Source: Flavobacteriia bacterium
GTDB taxonomy: Bacteria > Bacteroidota > Bacteroidia > Flavobacteriales > Flavobacteriaceae
Direction: 5' to 3'
Length of the DNA stretch: 36,871 bases
Assembly (NCBI GenBank): GCA_030625645.1
Contig: DAOUQH010000005.1
Coordinates: forward strand, 1-36,871
The position numbers and the translations under genes were made by a program. The notes under the pieces were generated by a model. The model saw only the letters and a program-made list of their open reading frames with translations. It did no database searches and was not told the DNA's origin. Position 1 is the first letter of the stretch. Every line of letters begins with the position of its first letter. Below, piece by piece: positions 7,350 to 15,546 of this stretch.

Positions 7350-9782
7350 ATGAAAAAGATTATTTCGATTTTATTTTTATTGCTATCATTTTCGTTTTAC
7401 GCACAACAATCGTCTCTTCAACAAAATATTATAGGAACAATTATTGATGCAGAAACAAAACTGCCGCTACCTTATGCAACAATTACTTTTTATTGCGAAA
7501 AAGAAAATGTTTTTAGTGGAGGTATAAGTGATGATAATGGAAAGTTTAATATCAATATTTCTCCAGGTACTTATAAGGTTTCTTTTGAATTTCTTTCATT
7601 TCAACCAAAAATTATCAACTCTTTAGTAGTTAATAAAGATTTAAATCTCGGTCAAATAGTTTTAGATTCAGGTATCGAAAATCTAAATGAAGTTGAAGTA
7701 ACAGTTAGCCAAAAATTGGTTGAATATAAATTCAATAAAAAAATATACAATTCTTCAAAAGACATTGCAAATATTGGTGGAAATGCAATAACTGTTCTTG
7801 AAAATACTCCTTCTGTAAGGGTGGACGATGAAGGAGGAATTTATATAAGAGGATCATCTGTATTGGTTTTAGTAAACGGAAAACCTTTTGGGGGTCAAGA
7901 AAACAATATAGATATTTTGAGTATGATTCCGGCAAACTCTATTTCAAACGTTGAAATTATCACTCAATCTGTAAAATACGATGCAAAAAGTGGAGGTATT
8001 ATAAATATTGTATTAAAAAAAGGAAAAATGCAAGGTTATAGTGGCACCATAGAAGTTCATGGCGGAATTCCTGATAATGACGGAGTATCTTCTTTTATCA
8101 ATTATAAATCTGATAAAATAAATGTCTTTTCTACTGCTAGTTTTAATCATCACGATAGAATAAGAAATTTTGATATCAGGCAGACATATTTCAAAAATGA
8201 AAATAATCCAACAGGATTTTTAGAACAAAGCCAAGAAGATAACCGCCAAAAAAACAGCTTTTTATTTAGTTTTGGAAGTGATTTTTATCTAGATAAAAAG
8301 AACACCATTACAACTTCAATTTTATATACTCTGAGTAATAAAAATTTTGATTCTAATCTCAATTATAATGATTTTAATGCATCTCATGATCCTATTCAAA
8401 TAACGAATAGAGATGTTTGGGACAATACAGATGAATCTATATTCGAGGCTCTTATAAATTATACTAAATCTTTTGATTCTGAAAATCACAAACTCTCTTT
8501 TGATATTCAATATGACAAAAAGAATTCTGATAATATTACAGATATACTAAATATATCTTCCTTAAATTCATTCGATATAACACAACAACAATCAACTAAA
8601 TATCAAAATCTTGATAACTATTTAACACAAGTAGATTACCAGTTTCCTATAAAAGAAACAGGTTTAGTAGAAACAGGAATTAAGGCAAATTTTAGAAAAT
8701 ATTATAATGATTTTTCAGCAAATACTATAGATGATATTGAAAAACATCTTATTCCAATTGAAGGCTATCAAAATGAAATAACCTATGATGAAAATATTTA
8801 TTCTGCCTATGTAAATTTCAGCAAGGAACTAGAAAAGTTTAATTTTACTTTAGGATTACGCACTGAATTAACCAAAACTCAAATCAAAGAAGAAAGTACA
8901 GAAATTGATAATAGAGATACTTATACCGATTTTCTTCCTTCTGTTAGTATAGGATATTATTTTGAAGAGTTATCATCTCTTTCATTTTATTATAGTAGAT
9001 ATATTGAACGGCCTCCGGTACACCTATTAAATCCGTTTGTTTCATTCTCTAATAATAGATTGATTTCAACAGGAAATCCTTATTTAAAACCTGTATATTC
9101 AAATAATTTTATTTTAGAATACTATAAGGATTTTGGGAAAATTAATATAACATCTGCTTTATTTTATACCGGTGAAAAAGATCAAATTTCTAGAGTTTTA
9201 AGTAATTCTGGAAAACAAACAGCAGATGGTCATGATATCTTTGTTAGAAAACCAATAAATAATGGCAACCGTGATCAATATGGTTTTGATTTGAATATTA
9301 TATATATGCCTACAAAATTTATCAGGTTAAACGCATACATTAATCCTTATTATTTCAACCTGCACAACACCAATGATAATGCGTATGATTATAATGATTT
9401 TATGGTTTATGGTTATATACAAACTAACTTAAAGTTACCTAAATCATTTAATTTTAAAATCACTTACCTCTACCAAACCCCTAAGAAAACTGCTTTAACA
9501 AAAATCGGAAGTATTCAATATATAAATGCGACTTTAAGCAAAAACTTATGGGATAATAAAGCTACACTAACACTTAAGGCAAATGATCTTTTCAATTTAA
9601 AAGAAATTACCTACACATCAAATGAAGATAACACTTTTACTGAAGGTAATTGGGTTTATGATTCGCAATATTTACTTTCCTTTACGTATAGATTTAACAA
9701 GGCAAAAAGAAGAGATTCACATAACCGCACTAAAGATATAGATAACGATATATTTGAAAAAGAAGAAACTTTTACAAAATAA
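7350..9782 (+). CDS. TonB-dependent receptor-like outer-membrane beta-barrel protein
   Basis: The frame is open from a TTG at 7329, but the ATG at 7350 gives a clean signal peptide (MKKIISILFLLLSFSFYAQ) and is preferred, making 810 residues. After the signal comes a carboxypeptidase-regulatory-like beta-sandwich (about 25-110; GTIIDAETKLPLPYATI), then a plug domain (about 115-230) with the IYIRGSSVLVLVNGKPF segment, and a long C-terminal barrel rich in alternating aromatic strands. This is the outer_membrane_beta-barrel (OMP_b-brl_3) type common in Bacteroidota. Ligand is unknown: no SusD homologue, siderophore gene or regulator is adjacent, so a polysaccharide-utilisation locus is unlikely. 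It is expressed alone, between terminators. Confidence 0.9.
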   Translation: MKKIISILFLLLSFSFYAQQSSLQQNIIGTIIDAETKLPLPYATITFYCEKENVFSGGISDDNGKFNINISPGTYKVSFEFLSFQPKIINSLVVNKDLNLGQIVLDSGIENLNEVEVTVSQKLVEYKFNKKIYNSSKDIANIGGNAITVLENTPSVRVDDEGGIYIRGSSVLVLVNGKPFGGQENNIDILSMIPANSISNVEIITQSVKYDAKSGGIINIVLKKGKMQGYSGTIEVHGGIPDNDGVSSFINYKSDKINVFSTASFNHHDRIRNFDIRQTYFKNENNPTGFLEQSQEDNRQKNSFLFSFGSDFYLDKKNTITTSILYTLSNKNFDSNLNYNDFNASHDPIQITNRDVWDNTDESIFEALINYTKSFDSENHKLSFDIQYDKKNSDNITDILNISSLNSFDITQQQSTKYQNLDNYLTQVDYQFPIKETGLVETGIKANFRKYYNDFSANTIDDIEKHLIPIEGYQNEITYDENIYSAYVNFSKELEKFNFTLGLRTELTKTQIKEESTEIDNRDTYTDFLPSVSIGYYFEELSSLSFYYSRYIERPPVHLLNPFVSFSNNRLISTGNPYLKPVYSNNFILEYYKDFGKINITSALFYTGEKDQISRVLSNSGKQTADGHDIFVRKPINNGNRDQYGFDLNIIYMPTKFIRLNAYINPYYFNLHNTNDNAYDYNDFMVYGYIQTNLKLPKSFNFKITYLYQTPKKTALTKIGSIQYINATLSKNLWDNKATLTLKANDLFNLKEITYTSNEDNTFTEGNWVYDSQYLLSFTYRFNKAKRRDSHNRTKDIDNDIFEKEETFTK

Positions 9783-9784
9783 AA

Positions 9785-9806
9785 AAGACCTATAAAAATA
9801 GGTCTT
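9785..9806 (-). terminator. Convergent intrinsic terminator between the TonB-receptor gene and the 54-residue membrane protein gene
   Basis: A perfect 9-bp stem (AAGACCTAT at 9785-9793 pairing with ATAGGTCTT at 9798-9806) with a 4-base loop. Read on the minus strand the stem runs directly into a T tract (complement of the A run at 9781-9786), so it is a stronger terminator for the minus-strand gene at 9834-9998. On the plus strand the downstream tract is weak but may still serve the receptor gene. Confidence 0.7.
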
Positions 9807-9833
9807 AATATAAAATTTATGATATTCGTTTAG

Positions 9834-9998
9834 TTACGATTTAACTTTTTTAGCTTCTCTTTTTAATTTCCAGATTTCAATCAAATTTCCAAATAACCAA
9901 TAAGGAACCACGAATGTTAATAAAAATAACATTAGCCAAAATCCCATTGTGAAAATTGTCATAAATACTAAGAAACCAGAAAATTGAGAAAAATCCAT
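9834..9998 (-). CDS. Small membrane protein of 54 residues, unknown function
   Basis: An intact short reading frame starting at ATG (9998-9996) and ending at TAA (9836-9834). The product begins MDFSQFSGFLVF, has one or two closely spaced hydrophobic segments (about residues 7-38, containing VVPYWLFGN), and ends in a strongly basic tail (WKLKREAKKVKS). The charge layout predicts a membrane protein with a cytoplasmic C-terminus. Support that it is a real gene: regular codon use, a length that exactly fills the gap, and an intrinsic terminator with a T tract 28 bases after its stop. I recognise no family. It could be a regulatory or assembly partner of a larger membrane complex, but nothing nearby indicates which. 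Confidence 0.72.
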   Translation of the reverse strand: MDFSQFSGFLVFMTIFTMGFWLMLFLLTFVVPYWLFGNLIEIWKLKREAKKVKS

Positions 9999-10128
9999 AT
10001 TTGTGTTATAAATTTATTATACCGTTACAAAAATAAAAAAAAAATAAAAACTTATGCTGCTTTTTTAAAAAAATATGATAAATATCTCAGCTATTCATTC
10101 CTTAAGACGAATAAATCTTTTTTTTAGC

Positions 10129-10136
10129 TAAATTTG
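10129..10136 (+). promoter_or_regulatory. Candidate -7 box upstream of acyl-CoA reductase
   Basis: TAAATTTG, an exact TAnnTTTG match, ends 24 bases before the ATG at 10161. Its position also argues against the earlier TTG at 10134 being a start, since that codon lies within the promoter element. Confidence 0.4.
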
Positions 10137-10160
10137 CAGCACATATATAATATTAGATTC

Positions 10161-11219
10161 ATGTTACTAGAAAATCGGATTACAGCTTTTAAAACTTTAG
10201 GTGATTTCTTAAGTCAGTTTAGCTTGATGAAAATTGAGAAAAAAGAAGGTATTCCTTTCAATGATCTATTTTTTGATGTTTTTGAAAAGCAAATCAGAAA
10301 AGCAAAAGAATTTAATGGTTGGTTTACTGAAGAGAATGTTTTATTTGCACTAGAAAATTGGTCTATTTTATTAAATTCAAAAGATCTTAATGCATGGACA
10401 GATAATTATAACTTATCAAATTCTAAACCAAAAATCATTGCTGTTATTATGGCTGGAAATATACCAATGGTAGGTTTTCATGATTTTCTCACCGTTTTAA
10501 TTTCTGGAAATAATATTATAGCCAAACAATCTTCTAGCGATAAGAATTTTATGCAATTAATTGCAAAATATCTGGAACATGTTGAAACTGAATTTAAAGG
10601 TAAAATAAACTTTACGGATGGAGAACTTGGTAAATTTGACGCAGTTATTGCTACCGGAAGTAATAATACTGCTCGCTATTTTGATTATTATTTTGGAAAA
10701 TATCCAAATATTATCCGTCAAAATAGAAATGCTGTTGCTGTTTTAACCGGAAATGAATCAAATGATGAATTAAAGAATCTTGGAGAAGATATTTTCCGCT
10801 ATTTCGGATTGGGTTGTAGAAGTATTGCCAAAATTTTTGTTCCGAAAGGATATGATTTTGATCAAATCTTTAAAAATATATATCATTACAATAATTTAAT
10901 CAACTACAAAAAATACGAAAACAATTATACTTATAATAAAACGGTTTATTTAATGAGTGAATTTCAACTTCTGGAAAATGGCTTTTTTATGCTAAAAGAA
11001 GATCATAATTACTCCTCTCCAATCGCCACATTATTTTACGAATACTACAGTGATATAGATACTCTTAATCAAAAATTAGAACTTGAAAAGGATCAAATTC
11101 AATGTGTTGTTAGTAATTTAGGAATTGAAAGTGAAATTGACTTTGGCGAAACTCAAAAACCAAAATTAGATGATTATGCTGACGGTGTAGATACTTTAAG
11201 GTTTTTAGAAAATCTTTAA
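10161..11219 (+). CDS. LuxC-like acyl-CoA reductase
   Basis: With the ATG at 10161 the product has 352 residues, somewhat shorter than the roughly 480 of Vibrio LuxC but typical of the short form in Bacteroidota. Features of the aldehyde-dehydrogenase-like fold are visible: the IIAVIMAGNIPMVGFHD segment, AKQSSSDKNF, the ATGSNNTARYF nucleotide-binding region and the FGLGCRS motif, where Cys219 is the likely catalytic thiol. LuxC reduces fatty acyl-CoA or acyl-enzyme to aldehyde with NADPH. There is no luxA, luxB, luxD or luxE here, so bioluminescence is not implied; a role in lipid or serine-linked metabolism is possible but not shown. It converges with the LytTR regulator. Confidence 0.85.
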   Translation: MLLENRITAFKTLGDFLSQFSLMKIEKKEGIPFNDLFFDVFEKQIRKAKEFNGWFTEENVLFALENWSILLNSKDLNAWTDNYNLSNSKPKIIAVIMAGNIPMVGFHDFLTVLISGNNIIAKQSSSDKNFMQLIAKYLEHVETEFKGKINFTDGELGKFDAVIATGSNNTARYFDYYFGKYPNIIRQNRNAVAVLTGNESNDELKNLGEDIFRYFGLGCRSIAKIFVPKGYDFDQIFKNIYHYNNLINYKKYENNYTYNKTVYLMSEFQLLENGFFMLKEDHNYSSPIATLFYEYYSDIDTLNQKLELEKDQIQCVVSNLGIESEIDFGETQKPKLDDYADGVDTLRFLENL

Positions 11220-11232
11220 ACTTTTTCTTATG

Positions 11233-11988
11233 CTATTCCAACCAGTTTTTAAAAGCTTTTACTTTTTCTCTACTTACGATGAGATCATCAGCAGTACAAT
11301 TTTGTAATTTAATTTTTAACCTACTATTTGAGTAAGAAATAATATCTTCAATCGTTTCAATATTAATAAAATACTTACGATTTATTCTAAAAAACTTATC
11401 CAGATCAATTTTTGTTTCCAATTGCTCTAATGAATCATCAATTAAAAATTTCCTTCCTTCAATTGTATGAATATAAGAACCCTTATTCTCACTAAAAAAA
11501 CAAATTATTTCATCAATAGAAATCATTTTTAAATGTTGTCCAACTTTAACAGTAAATCTTTTTTTATAATTTTTTTCAATAGGATTAATCAATATTTTTT
11601 TTAATTGATTTATATCTAAACCCTGTAAAGATTTTGTTTGAAAATTAGCTTTATACTTATCTACTGCCACTTTTAATTCATCTTCATCTATAGGCTTTAA
11701 TAAATAATCAATACTGTTTAATTTAAAAGCTTTTAAAGCGTACTCATCGTAAGCTGTTGTAAAAATTACTGCACTATTAATATCAATATTTTCAAATAAT
11801 TCAAAAGATAAACCATCAGACAATTGAATATCTAACAAAATCAAATCTGGGTGAGGGTTGTTTAAAAACCAGTTACTTGCCTCTTTTACCGAATGTAACA
11901 TTTGGTGGGTTTTGATTCCTAAACTATTCAACATTCTCGACAACCTTCGTGCTGCCGGCTTTTCATCTTCAACAATAATTACTTTCAC
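11233..11988 (-). CDS. LytTR-family response regulator
   Basis: A two-domain DNA-binding response regulator. I place the start at the GTG at 11988, which yields MKVIIVEDEKPAARR, the normal N-terminus of this family and 251 residues; the frame stays open to another GTG at 12045, which would add 19 untypical residues. Receiver domain at about 1-115, with acidic pocket E7/D8, phospho-acceptor D53 (ILLDIQLSD) and the switch lysine in LLKPIDED. LytTR DNA-binding domain at about 150-251 (FFSENKGSYIHT...FFRINRKYFIN). Usually such regulators pair with a 7TM or TPR-linked LytS-type histidine kinase; no kinase is adjacent, so the partner must be encoded elsewhere. Confidence 0.92.
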   Translation of the reverse strand: MKVIIVEDEKPAARRLSRMLNSLGIKTHQMLHSVKEASNWFLNNPHPDLILLDIQLSDGLSFELFENIDINSAVIFTTAYDEYALKAFKLNSIDYLLKPIDEDELKVAVDKYKANFQTKSLQGLDINQLKKILINPIEKNYKKRFTVKVGQHLKMISIDEIICFFSENKGSYIHTIEGRKFLIDDSLEQLETKIDLDKFFRINRKYFINIETIEDIISYSNSRLKIKLQNCTADDLIVSREKVKAFKNWLE

Positions 11989-12072
11989 ATCTTCATATTT
12001 AAGGGTTAAAAATAATAAAACTATTTTATTTGTATCATTAATCACTAAGATTTAATGTTTTCTGAAAAATAT

Positions 12073-12103
12073 TTGACTTACTTATTTAAAAAAATTAAAT
12101 TTG
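12073..12103 (+). promoter_or_regulatory. Candidate full Bacteroidota promoter upstream of the Asp-box protein
   Basis: TTG at 12073-12075 (within TTTG) is followed after 20 bases by TAAATTTG at 12096-12103. Both the -33 (TTG) and -7 (TAnnTTTG) elements of the Bacteroidota housekeeping sigma factor are present at the expected spacing, 18 bases before the ATG at 12122. This is the most complete promoter I can see in the window. Confidence 0.5.
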
Positions 12104-12121
12104 GAAAAATTTACATTATTT

Positions 12122-13153
12122 ATGCGAAGAATTATCCTTTTTATTTCATTTGTATTTATCTTATTAACTAATATATATTCGCAAAGTAATAGTAAATTAA
12201 CTTTCAAGGATTTTCCAATAAAAAATGTGAGCATAAGAGCTATTGAAGTAATAAATGACAGTACGCTTTGGTTTGCTGGATCTAACAGTAAATTTGGAAA
12301 AATAATTAATAATAAAATTGAAATAGATTCTATAAAAAATAAAGGTCTTCATTTTAGATCAATTGCCTTTAATGGTAAGAATATTTTTATTTTGAGTATT
12401 GAAAACCCTGCTGTTTTATATAAAATTGATCCTTATTCTAATAGTATTGATGCAACTGAAGTTTATAAAGAGACAAATAAAAAAGTGTTTTATGATTCTA
12501 TGCAATTCTTTGATGAAAAACATGGAATCGCAATGGGAGATCCAACCGAAGATTGTTTATCTGTAATTATAACAAAAAATAGCGGTAAGACTTGGAAAAA
12601 AATTAACTGTAATAATCTGCCAAGAATTTTTGAAGGAGAAGCTGCATTTGCTGCAAGTAACACAAATATTGCAATAATTAAAAATAATGTTTGGCTTGTT
12701 AGCGGAGGCAAAAAATCAAGATTATTTTACAGTTCAAATAAAGGGGAAAACTGGAAAGTATTTAACACTCCAGTTGTTCAAGGAAAAACAATGACTGGTA
12801 TTTTTACTGTTGATTTTTATGATAAAGATAATGGCATTATTATGGGAGGAAACTGGGAAGAAAAAAATAATTTTAATAATACAAAAGCTATTACAAAAGA
12901 CGGTGGAAAAACCTGGAATTTGATTTCAAACGGTAAAGCTCCTGGCTATATTAGTTGTGTTCAATATGTACCAAATTCACATGGAAAAGATATCTTTGCT
13001 GTTTCAACAGAAGGAATTTTTCTTTCAAATAACAGTGGAGTTACCTGGAAAAAAATAAGTGACAAAAAATACTATACTATTCGATTTGTAAATAAAAGTA
13101 CTGCTTGGTTAGCAGGAAATAATATCATAACTAAATTAAAAATAAAAGAATAA
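12122..13153 (+). CDS. Secreted YCF48/Asp-box repeat beta-propeller protein
   Basis: The ATG at 12122 begins a clear signal peptide (MRRIILFISFVFILLTNIYSQ); the open frame extends to a TTG at 12101 that overlaps the putative promoter and is rejected. The 343-residue product contains at least four Asp-box-like turns (NSGKTWKKI, NKGENWKVF, DGGKTWNLI, NSGVTWKKI), spaced as in BNR/sialidase or YCF48 propellers. The repeats predict a beta-propeller exported to the periplasm or surface. Such proteins are often annotated as oxidoreductase or photosystem II assembly-like, but catalytic sialidase residues are not evident and no activity can be assigned. It is followed after 7 bases by a lipoprotein gene, probably co-transcribed. 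Confidence 0.82.
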   Translation: MRRIILFISFVFILLTNIYSQSNSKLTFKDFPIKNVSIRAIEVINDSTLWFAGSNSKFGKIINNKIEIDSIKNKGLHFRSIAFNGKNIFILSIENPAVLYKIDPYSNSIDATEVYKETNKKVFYDSMQFFDEKHGIAMGDPTEDCLSVIITKNSGKTWKKINCNNLPRIFEGEAAFAASNTNIAIIKNNVWLVSGGKKSRLFYSSNKGENWKVFNTPVVQGKTMTGIFTVDFYDKDNGIIMGGNWEEKNNFNNTKAITKDGGKTWNLISNGKAPGYISCVQYVPNSHGKDIFAVSTEGIFLSNNSGVTWKKISDKKYYTIRFVNKSTAWLAGNNIITKLKIKE

Positions 13154-13160
13154 ACACCAA

Positions 13161-13727
13161 ATGAAAAAAATAACATTTATTCTACTAGTGCTTATAATAA
13201 GTCTAAATTTTAGTTGTAAAAAAAATGATGTAAAAGATGCTTTTGAATGTTCTTCATCTTGTATAGATTTTACCAATAAAAAGACTTACCAGGATGTACT
13301 AAAGCATTTCAAAATCGACATTCCAAAAGGATGGAAAACAGAACTTTATTACGATGAATTTCAATCAGAAATTTATAGTGCAGATACCACAAAACAACTA
13401 ACAGAATCTTATATTATTGATATCACCTGGCATCAAGGCGAATTAAAATTCAATAGAACTTTTAAAGAAAAACTACAAGAAAGTTTAGATAAAGAAAAAT
13501 TAGAAACTATAAGGTCTGGTAAAGGAAAGTTTAATGATCTTCCTGTTTACTATAATTTTGCAAAGGGCAAATACCTAAATTATGATTACCATTTACTACA
13601 ACTTTATGTAAAAAATAATGTTGACGAATATTATACTTTCACTTCAAAGATCTATGGTTCTGATGCAACTAATGAAAGAATTTGTGCTTCAATAAATTTA
13701 TTTGAAGACATTGAATTTTTGAAATAA
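13161..13727 (+). CDS. Predicted lipoprotein, unknown function
   Basis: A 188-residue protein with a signal peptide ending in a lipobox (LNFSC, Cys at about residue 19), so it should be lipidated and membrane-attached. The residue after Cys is Lys, not Asp. The remainder is a compact alpha/beta sequence with an IPKGWKTELYYDE segment and a later FNDLPVYYNFAKG strand. That pattern resembles the PsbP/Mog1-like or PG-domain lipoproteins that occur in Bacteroidota, but the resemblance is weak and I do not assign a family. It lies 7 bases after the Asp-box propeller gene and probably works with it at the cell envelope. Confidence 0.7.
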   Translation: MKKITFILLVLIISLNFSCKKNDVKDAFECSSSCIDFTNKKTYQDVLKHFKIDIPKGWKTELYYDEFQSEIYSADTTKQLTESYIIDITWHQGELKFNRTFKEKLQESLDKEKLETIRSGKGKFNDLPVYYNFAKGKYLNYDYHLLQLYVKNNVDEYYTFTSKIYGSDATNERICASINLFEDIEFLK

Positions 13728-13762
13728 TTTTTTGATAAATAGCTTATTTACAAAACCCTAAA

Positions 13763-14125
13763 TTAAATTCCTTTAACCAATAGCTCTGCAGTTGCAGGAT
13801 TTGTTGCCAATGGCACATTATAAACATCACATAAACGCATTAACATAAAAATATCTGGTTCGTGTGGATGTTTTTCTAATGGATCTCTAAAAAATAATAC
13901 TAAATCTGTTTTTCCTTCTGCTACTCTTGCTGCAATTTGGGCATCACCACCATAAGGACCAGACAATAGCTTTTTTACTTTTAAACCAGCTTTCTCTGCT
14001 TTAGATCCGGTTGTTCCAGTAGAAATTAAAGAAATACTTTTTGACTGTAAAATTTCTTTATGCTCCATTAAAAACTGAACCATCTCAGCTTTTTTACCAT
14101 CATGTGCAATAATTGCTATTTCCAT
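13763..14125 (-). CDS. mgsA: Methylglyoxal synthase
   Basis: A 120-residue protein, shorter than the 152 residues of E. coli MgsA but containing the whole catalytic core. Recognisable elements are the IAHDGKK start (H8, D9), the phosphate-binding STGTTG loop (35-40), GPYGGD with catalytic Asp61, and [11 protein letters not shown] with H88 and D91 matching E. coli H98 and D101. The enzyme converts dihydroxyacetone phosphate to methylglyoxal and inorganic phosphate, relieving sugar-phosphate build-up. The start codon is one base after the stop of the upstream GlcNAc-kinase-like gene, so the two form an operon. Confidence 0.95.
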   Translation of the reverse strand: MEIAIIAHDGKKAEMVQFLMEHKEILQSKSISLISTGTTGSKAEKAGLKVKKLLSGPYGGDAQIAARVAEGKTDLVLFFRDPLEKHPHEPDIFMLMRLCDVYNVPLATNPATAELLVKGI

Positions 14126-14126
14126 T

Positions 14127-14975
14127 TTACATTGATTTTGCGTGATGTTCGGCTAAAGTAATTATTGGATGACGAACAATCTTACCTAATTTTAAATCGT
14201 ATTCTTCAAGTACCTCTACAACTTCATCATGTAAGAAATGAGCAATCGATCCTACAAAATAAATTGGTGTGGTTTTGCTTTCCTCAAATTGAAGTATTTG
14301 ATGCTCAACAAATGATCGTAAACCATCTTTAATTACTTTCTGTGCGTAACCACTCTTTTTATTTACAATAATAAATTTTCCCAATTCTGCGAGGTAAGTG
14401 TTTGGATTATCATTTTTATATAACCTCTCTTTTATTGTATCAGGAGATAAATCGTATTCTTTTTCAAACTTTTCGGCAAGATCTTTAGGCATATTATTGA
14501 AGTAGTAATCTCGCAAAATTTGCTTACCATAGTAATTTCCACTTGCGTCATCCATAATTATGTAACCTAATGAAATCACTTTTTGATGTGTTTTTTTTCC
14601 ATCAAAATAACTGCAATTTGAACCTGTTCCTAAAATACAAACCACTCCGGGTTCAGTTGTTTGAAGAGATTTTACTGCAGCAATTGTATCTTCAAAAATT
14701 TCAATATTGGCATTTACAAAAACATCATCAAAAACTTCATATAAATAATTTCTAGCTGTCTGCGTACCACAACCTGCACCATAAAAAAATATTCTTTCAA
14801 CTTTATCCTTTATATCGTTTAATTCTTTTTTAGAAACTACTCTATCAAATAAGGTTTCTTTTGAAAAAACAGCCGGATTTAATCCTTTTGTATCAATTTT
14901 AAAATGCACTTCTCCTTTTCGGTCTATTGCTATCCAATTTGTCTTTGTTGAACCACTATCTGCTACTAAAATCAT
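14127..14975 (-). CDS. BadF/BadG-type ATPase, N-acetylglucosamine-kinase-like
   Basis: A 282-residue protein of the ASKHA (actin/hexokinase) fold. The N-terminal phosphate-1 motif ([10 protein letters not shown]) and the adenosine/phosphate-2 motif ([14 protein letters not shown]) are plain, as is a [14 protein letters not shown] segment. This layout is that of the BadF/BadG/BcrA/BcrD family, whose eukaryotic relative is N-acetylglucosamine kinase. In bacteria with this architecture, phosphorylation of GlcNAc or another amino sugar released during wall recycling is the usual proposal; substrate is not determined here. Next to methylglyoxal synthase, it may link sugar phosphorylation to a bypass of triose-phosphate overload, which is inference. 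Confidence 0.85.
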   Translation of the reverse strand: MILVADSGSTKTNWIAIDRKGEVHFKIDTKGLNPAVFSKETLFDRVVSKKELNDIKDKVERIFFYGAGCGTQTARNYLYEVFDDVFVNANIEIFEDTIAAVKSLQTTEPGVVCILGTGSNCSYFDGKKTHQKVISLGYIIMDDASGNYYGKQILRDYYFNNMPKDLAEKFEKEYDLSPDTIKERLYKNDNPNTYLAELGKFIIVNKKSGYAQKVIKDGLRSFVEHQILQFEESKTTPIYFVGSIAHFLHDEVVEVLEEYDLKLGKIVRHPIITLAEHHAKSM

Positions 14976-15058
14976 ATATCAAAATTTAAGGGCGTAAAAA
15001 TAAAAAACGAATTATAAATAAATATGAATAATGTCAGATTATTAAAAAATAATCAATA

Positions 15059-15478
15059 TTAATTCTTTAAAAATGAAACTAATGCCAATTCATAACTTTT
15101 CATTCCAAAACCGGCAATTACTCCCTTTGCATTAGGAGCTATAAATGAAGTATGGCGAACTTCTTCTCTTTTATAAACATTTGAAATATGCACTTCAACA
15201 ACTGGTGTTTGTATTGCTTTTATTACATCGCCAATACCTACAGAAGTATGCGTATATGCTGCCGCATTTAAAATTATTCCATCATAATCAAATCCAGTTT
15301 TCTGAATTATATCAATTATTTCACCCTCTATATTCGATTGAAAATATTGTAACTCAACTTCGGAGTATTTATTTTTTAATTCCTGATAGTATTCTTCAAA
15401 TGTTTGATTACCATAAATACTAGGTTCTCTTTTCCCTAAAAGATTCAAATTTGGACCATTGATAATTATAATCTTCAT
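15059..15478 (-). CDS. aroQ: 3-dehydroquinate dehydratase, type II
   Basis: The ATG at 15478 gives MKIIIINGPNLNLLGKREP, the invariant type II start, and a 139-residue product of standard length; the longer frame to 15523 starts with TTG and adds unrelated residues. Active-site features are the NGPNLNLLGKRE loop with its arginine, the tyrosine of EPSIYG, the NAAAYTHTSV segment with binding Asn and His, and the catalytic histidine in VEVHISN. The enzyme dehydrates 3-dehydroquinate to 3-dehydroshikimate in the shikimate pathway; aroE, the next step, is encoded at 31.2 kb. Divergent from xerD across a 68-base gap. Confidence 0.97.
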   Translation of the reverse strand: MKIIIINGPNLNLLGKREPSIYGNQTFEEYYQELKNKYSEVELQYFQSNIEGEIIDIIQKTGFDYDGIILNAAAYTHTSVGIGDVIKAIQTPVVEVHISNVYKREEVRHTSFIAPNAKGVIAGFGMKSYELALVSFLKN

Positions 15479-15495
15479 GAATTTTATTTTGACTT

Positions 15496-15503
15496 CAAAA
15501 ATA
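15496..15503 (-). promoter_or_regulatory. Candidate -7 box for aroQ
   Basis: On the minus strand the sequence reads TATTTTTG, matching TAnnTTTG, 17 bases before the aroQ start. A TTG lies 14 bases further upstream, somewhat closer than the usual spacing. Confidence 0.35.
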
Positions 15504-15546
15504 CAAATAATAAGTGTCAACAAAAATATTTTAATACATTTACCTT

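Noticed and set aside
7350-9782. Polysaccharide-utilisation locus
   Set aside because: There is no SusD-like lipoprotein, glycoside hydrolase or paired regulator next to the receptor-like gene.
10161-11219. Bioluminescence (lux) locus
   Set aside because: The LuxC-like gene stands alone, without luciferase or LuxD/LuxE genes, and short LuxC forms are common in non-luminous Bacteroidota.
13728-13762. AT-only hairpin (TAAATA GCT TATTTA) between convergent genes
   Set aside because: Only six A/T pairs and no T tract of note; expected by chance in this base composition.
15037-15054. GATTATT-AAAA-AATAATC hairpin after aroQ
   Set aside because: Seven-pair, mostly A/T stem; possibly a weak aroQ terminator on the minus strand but too weak to list as a feature.
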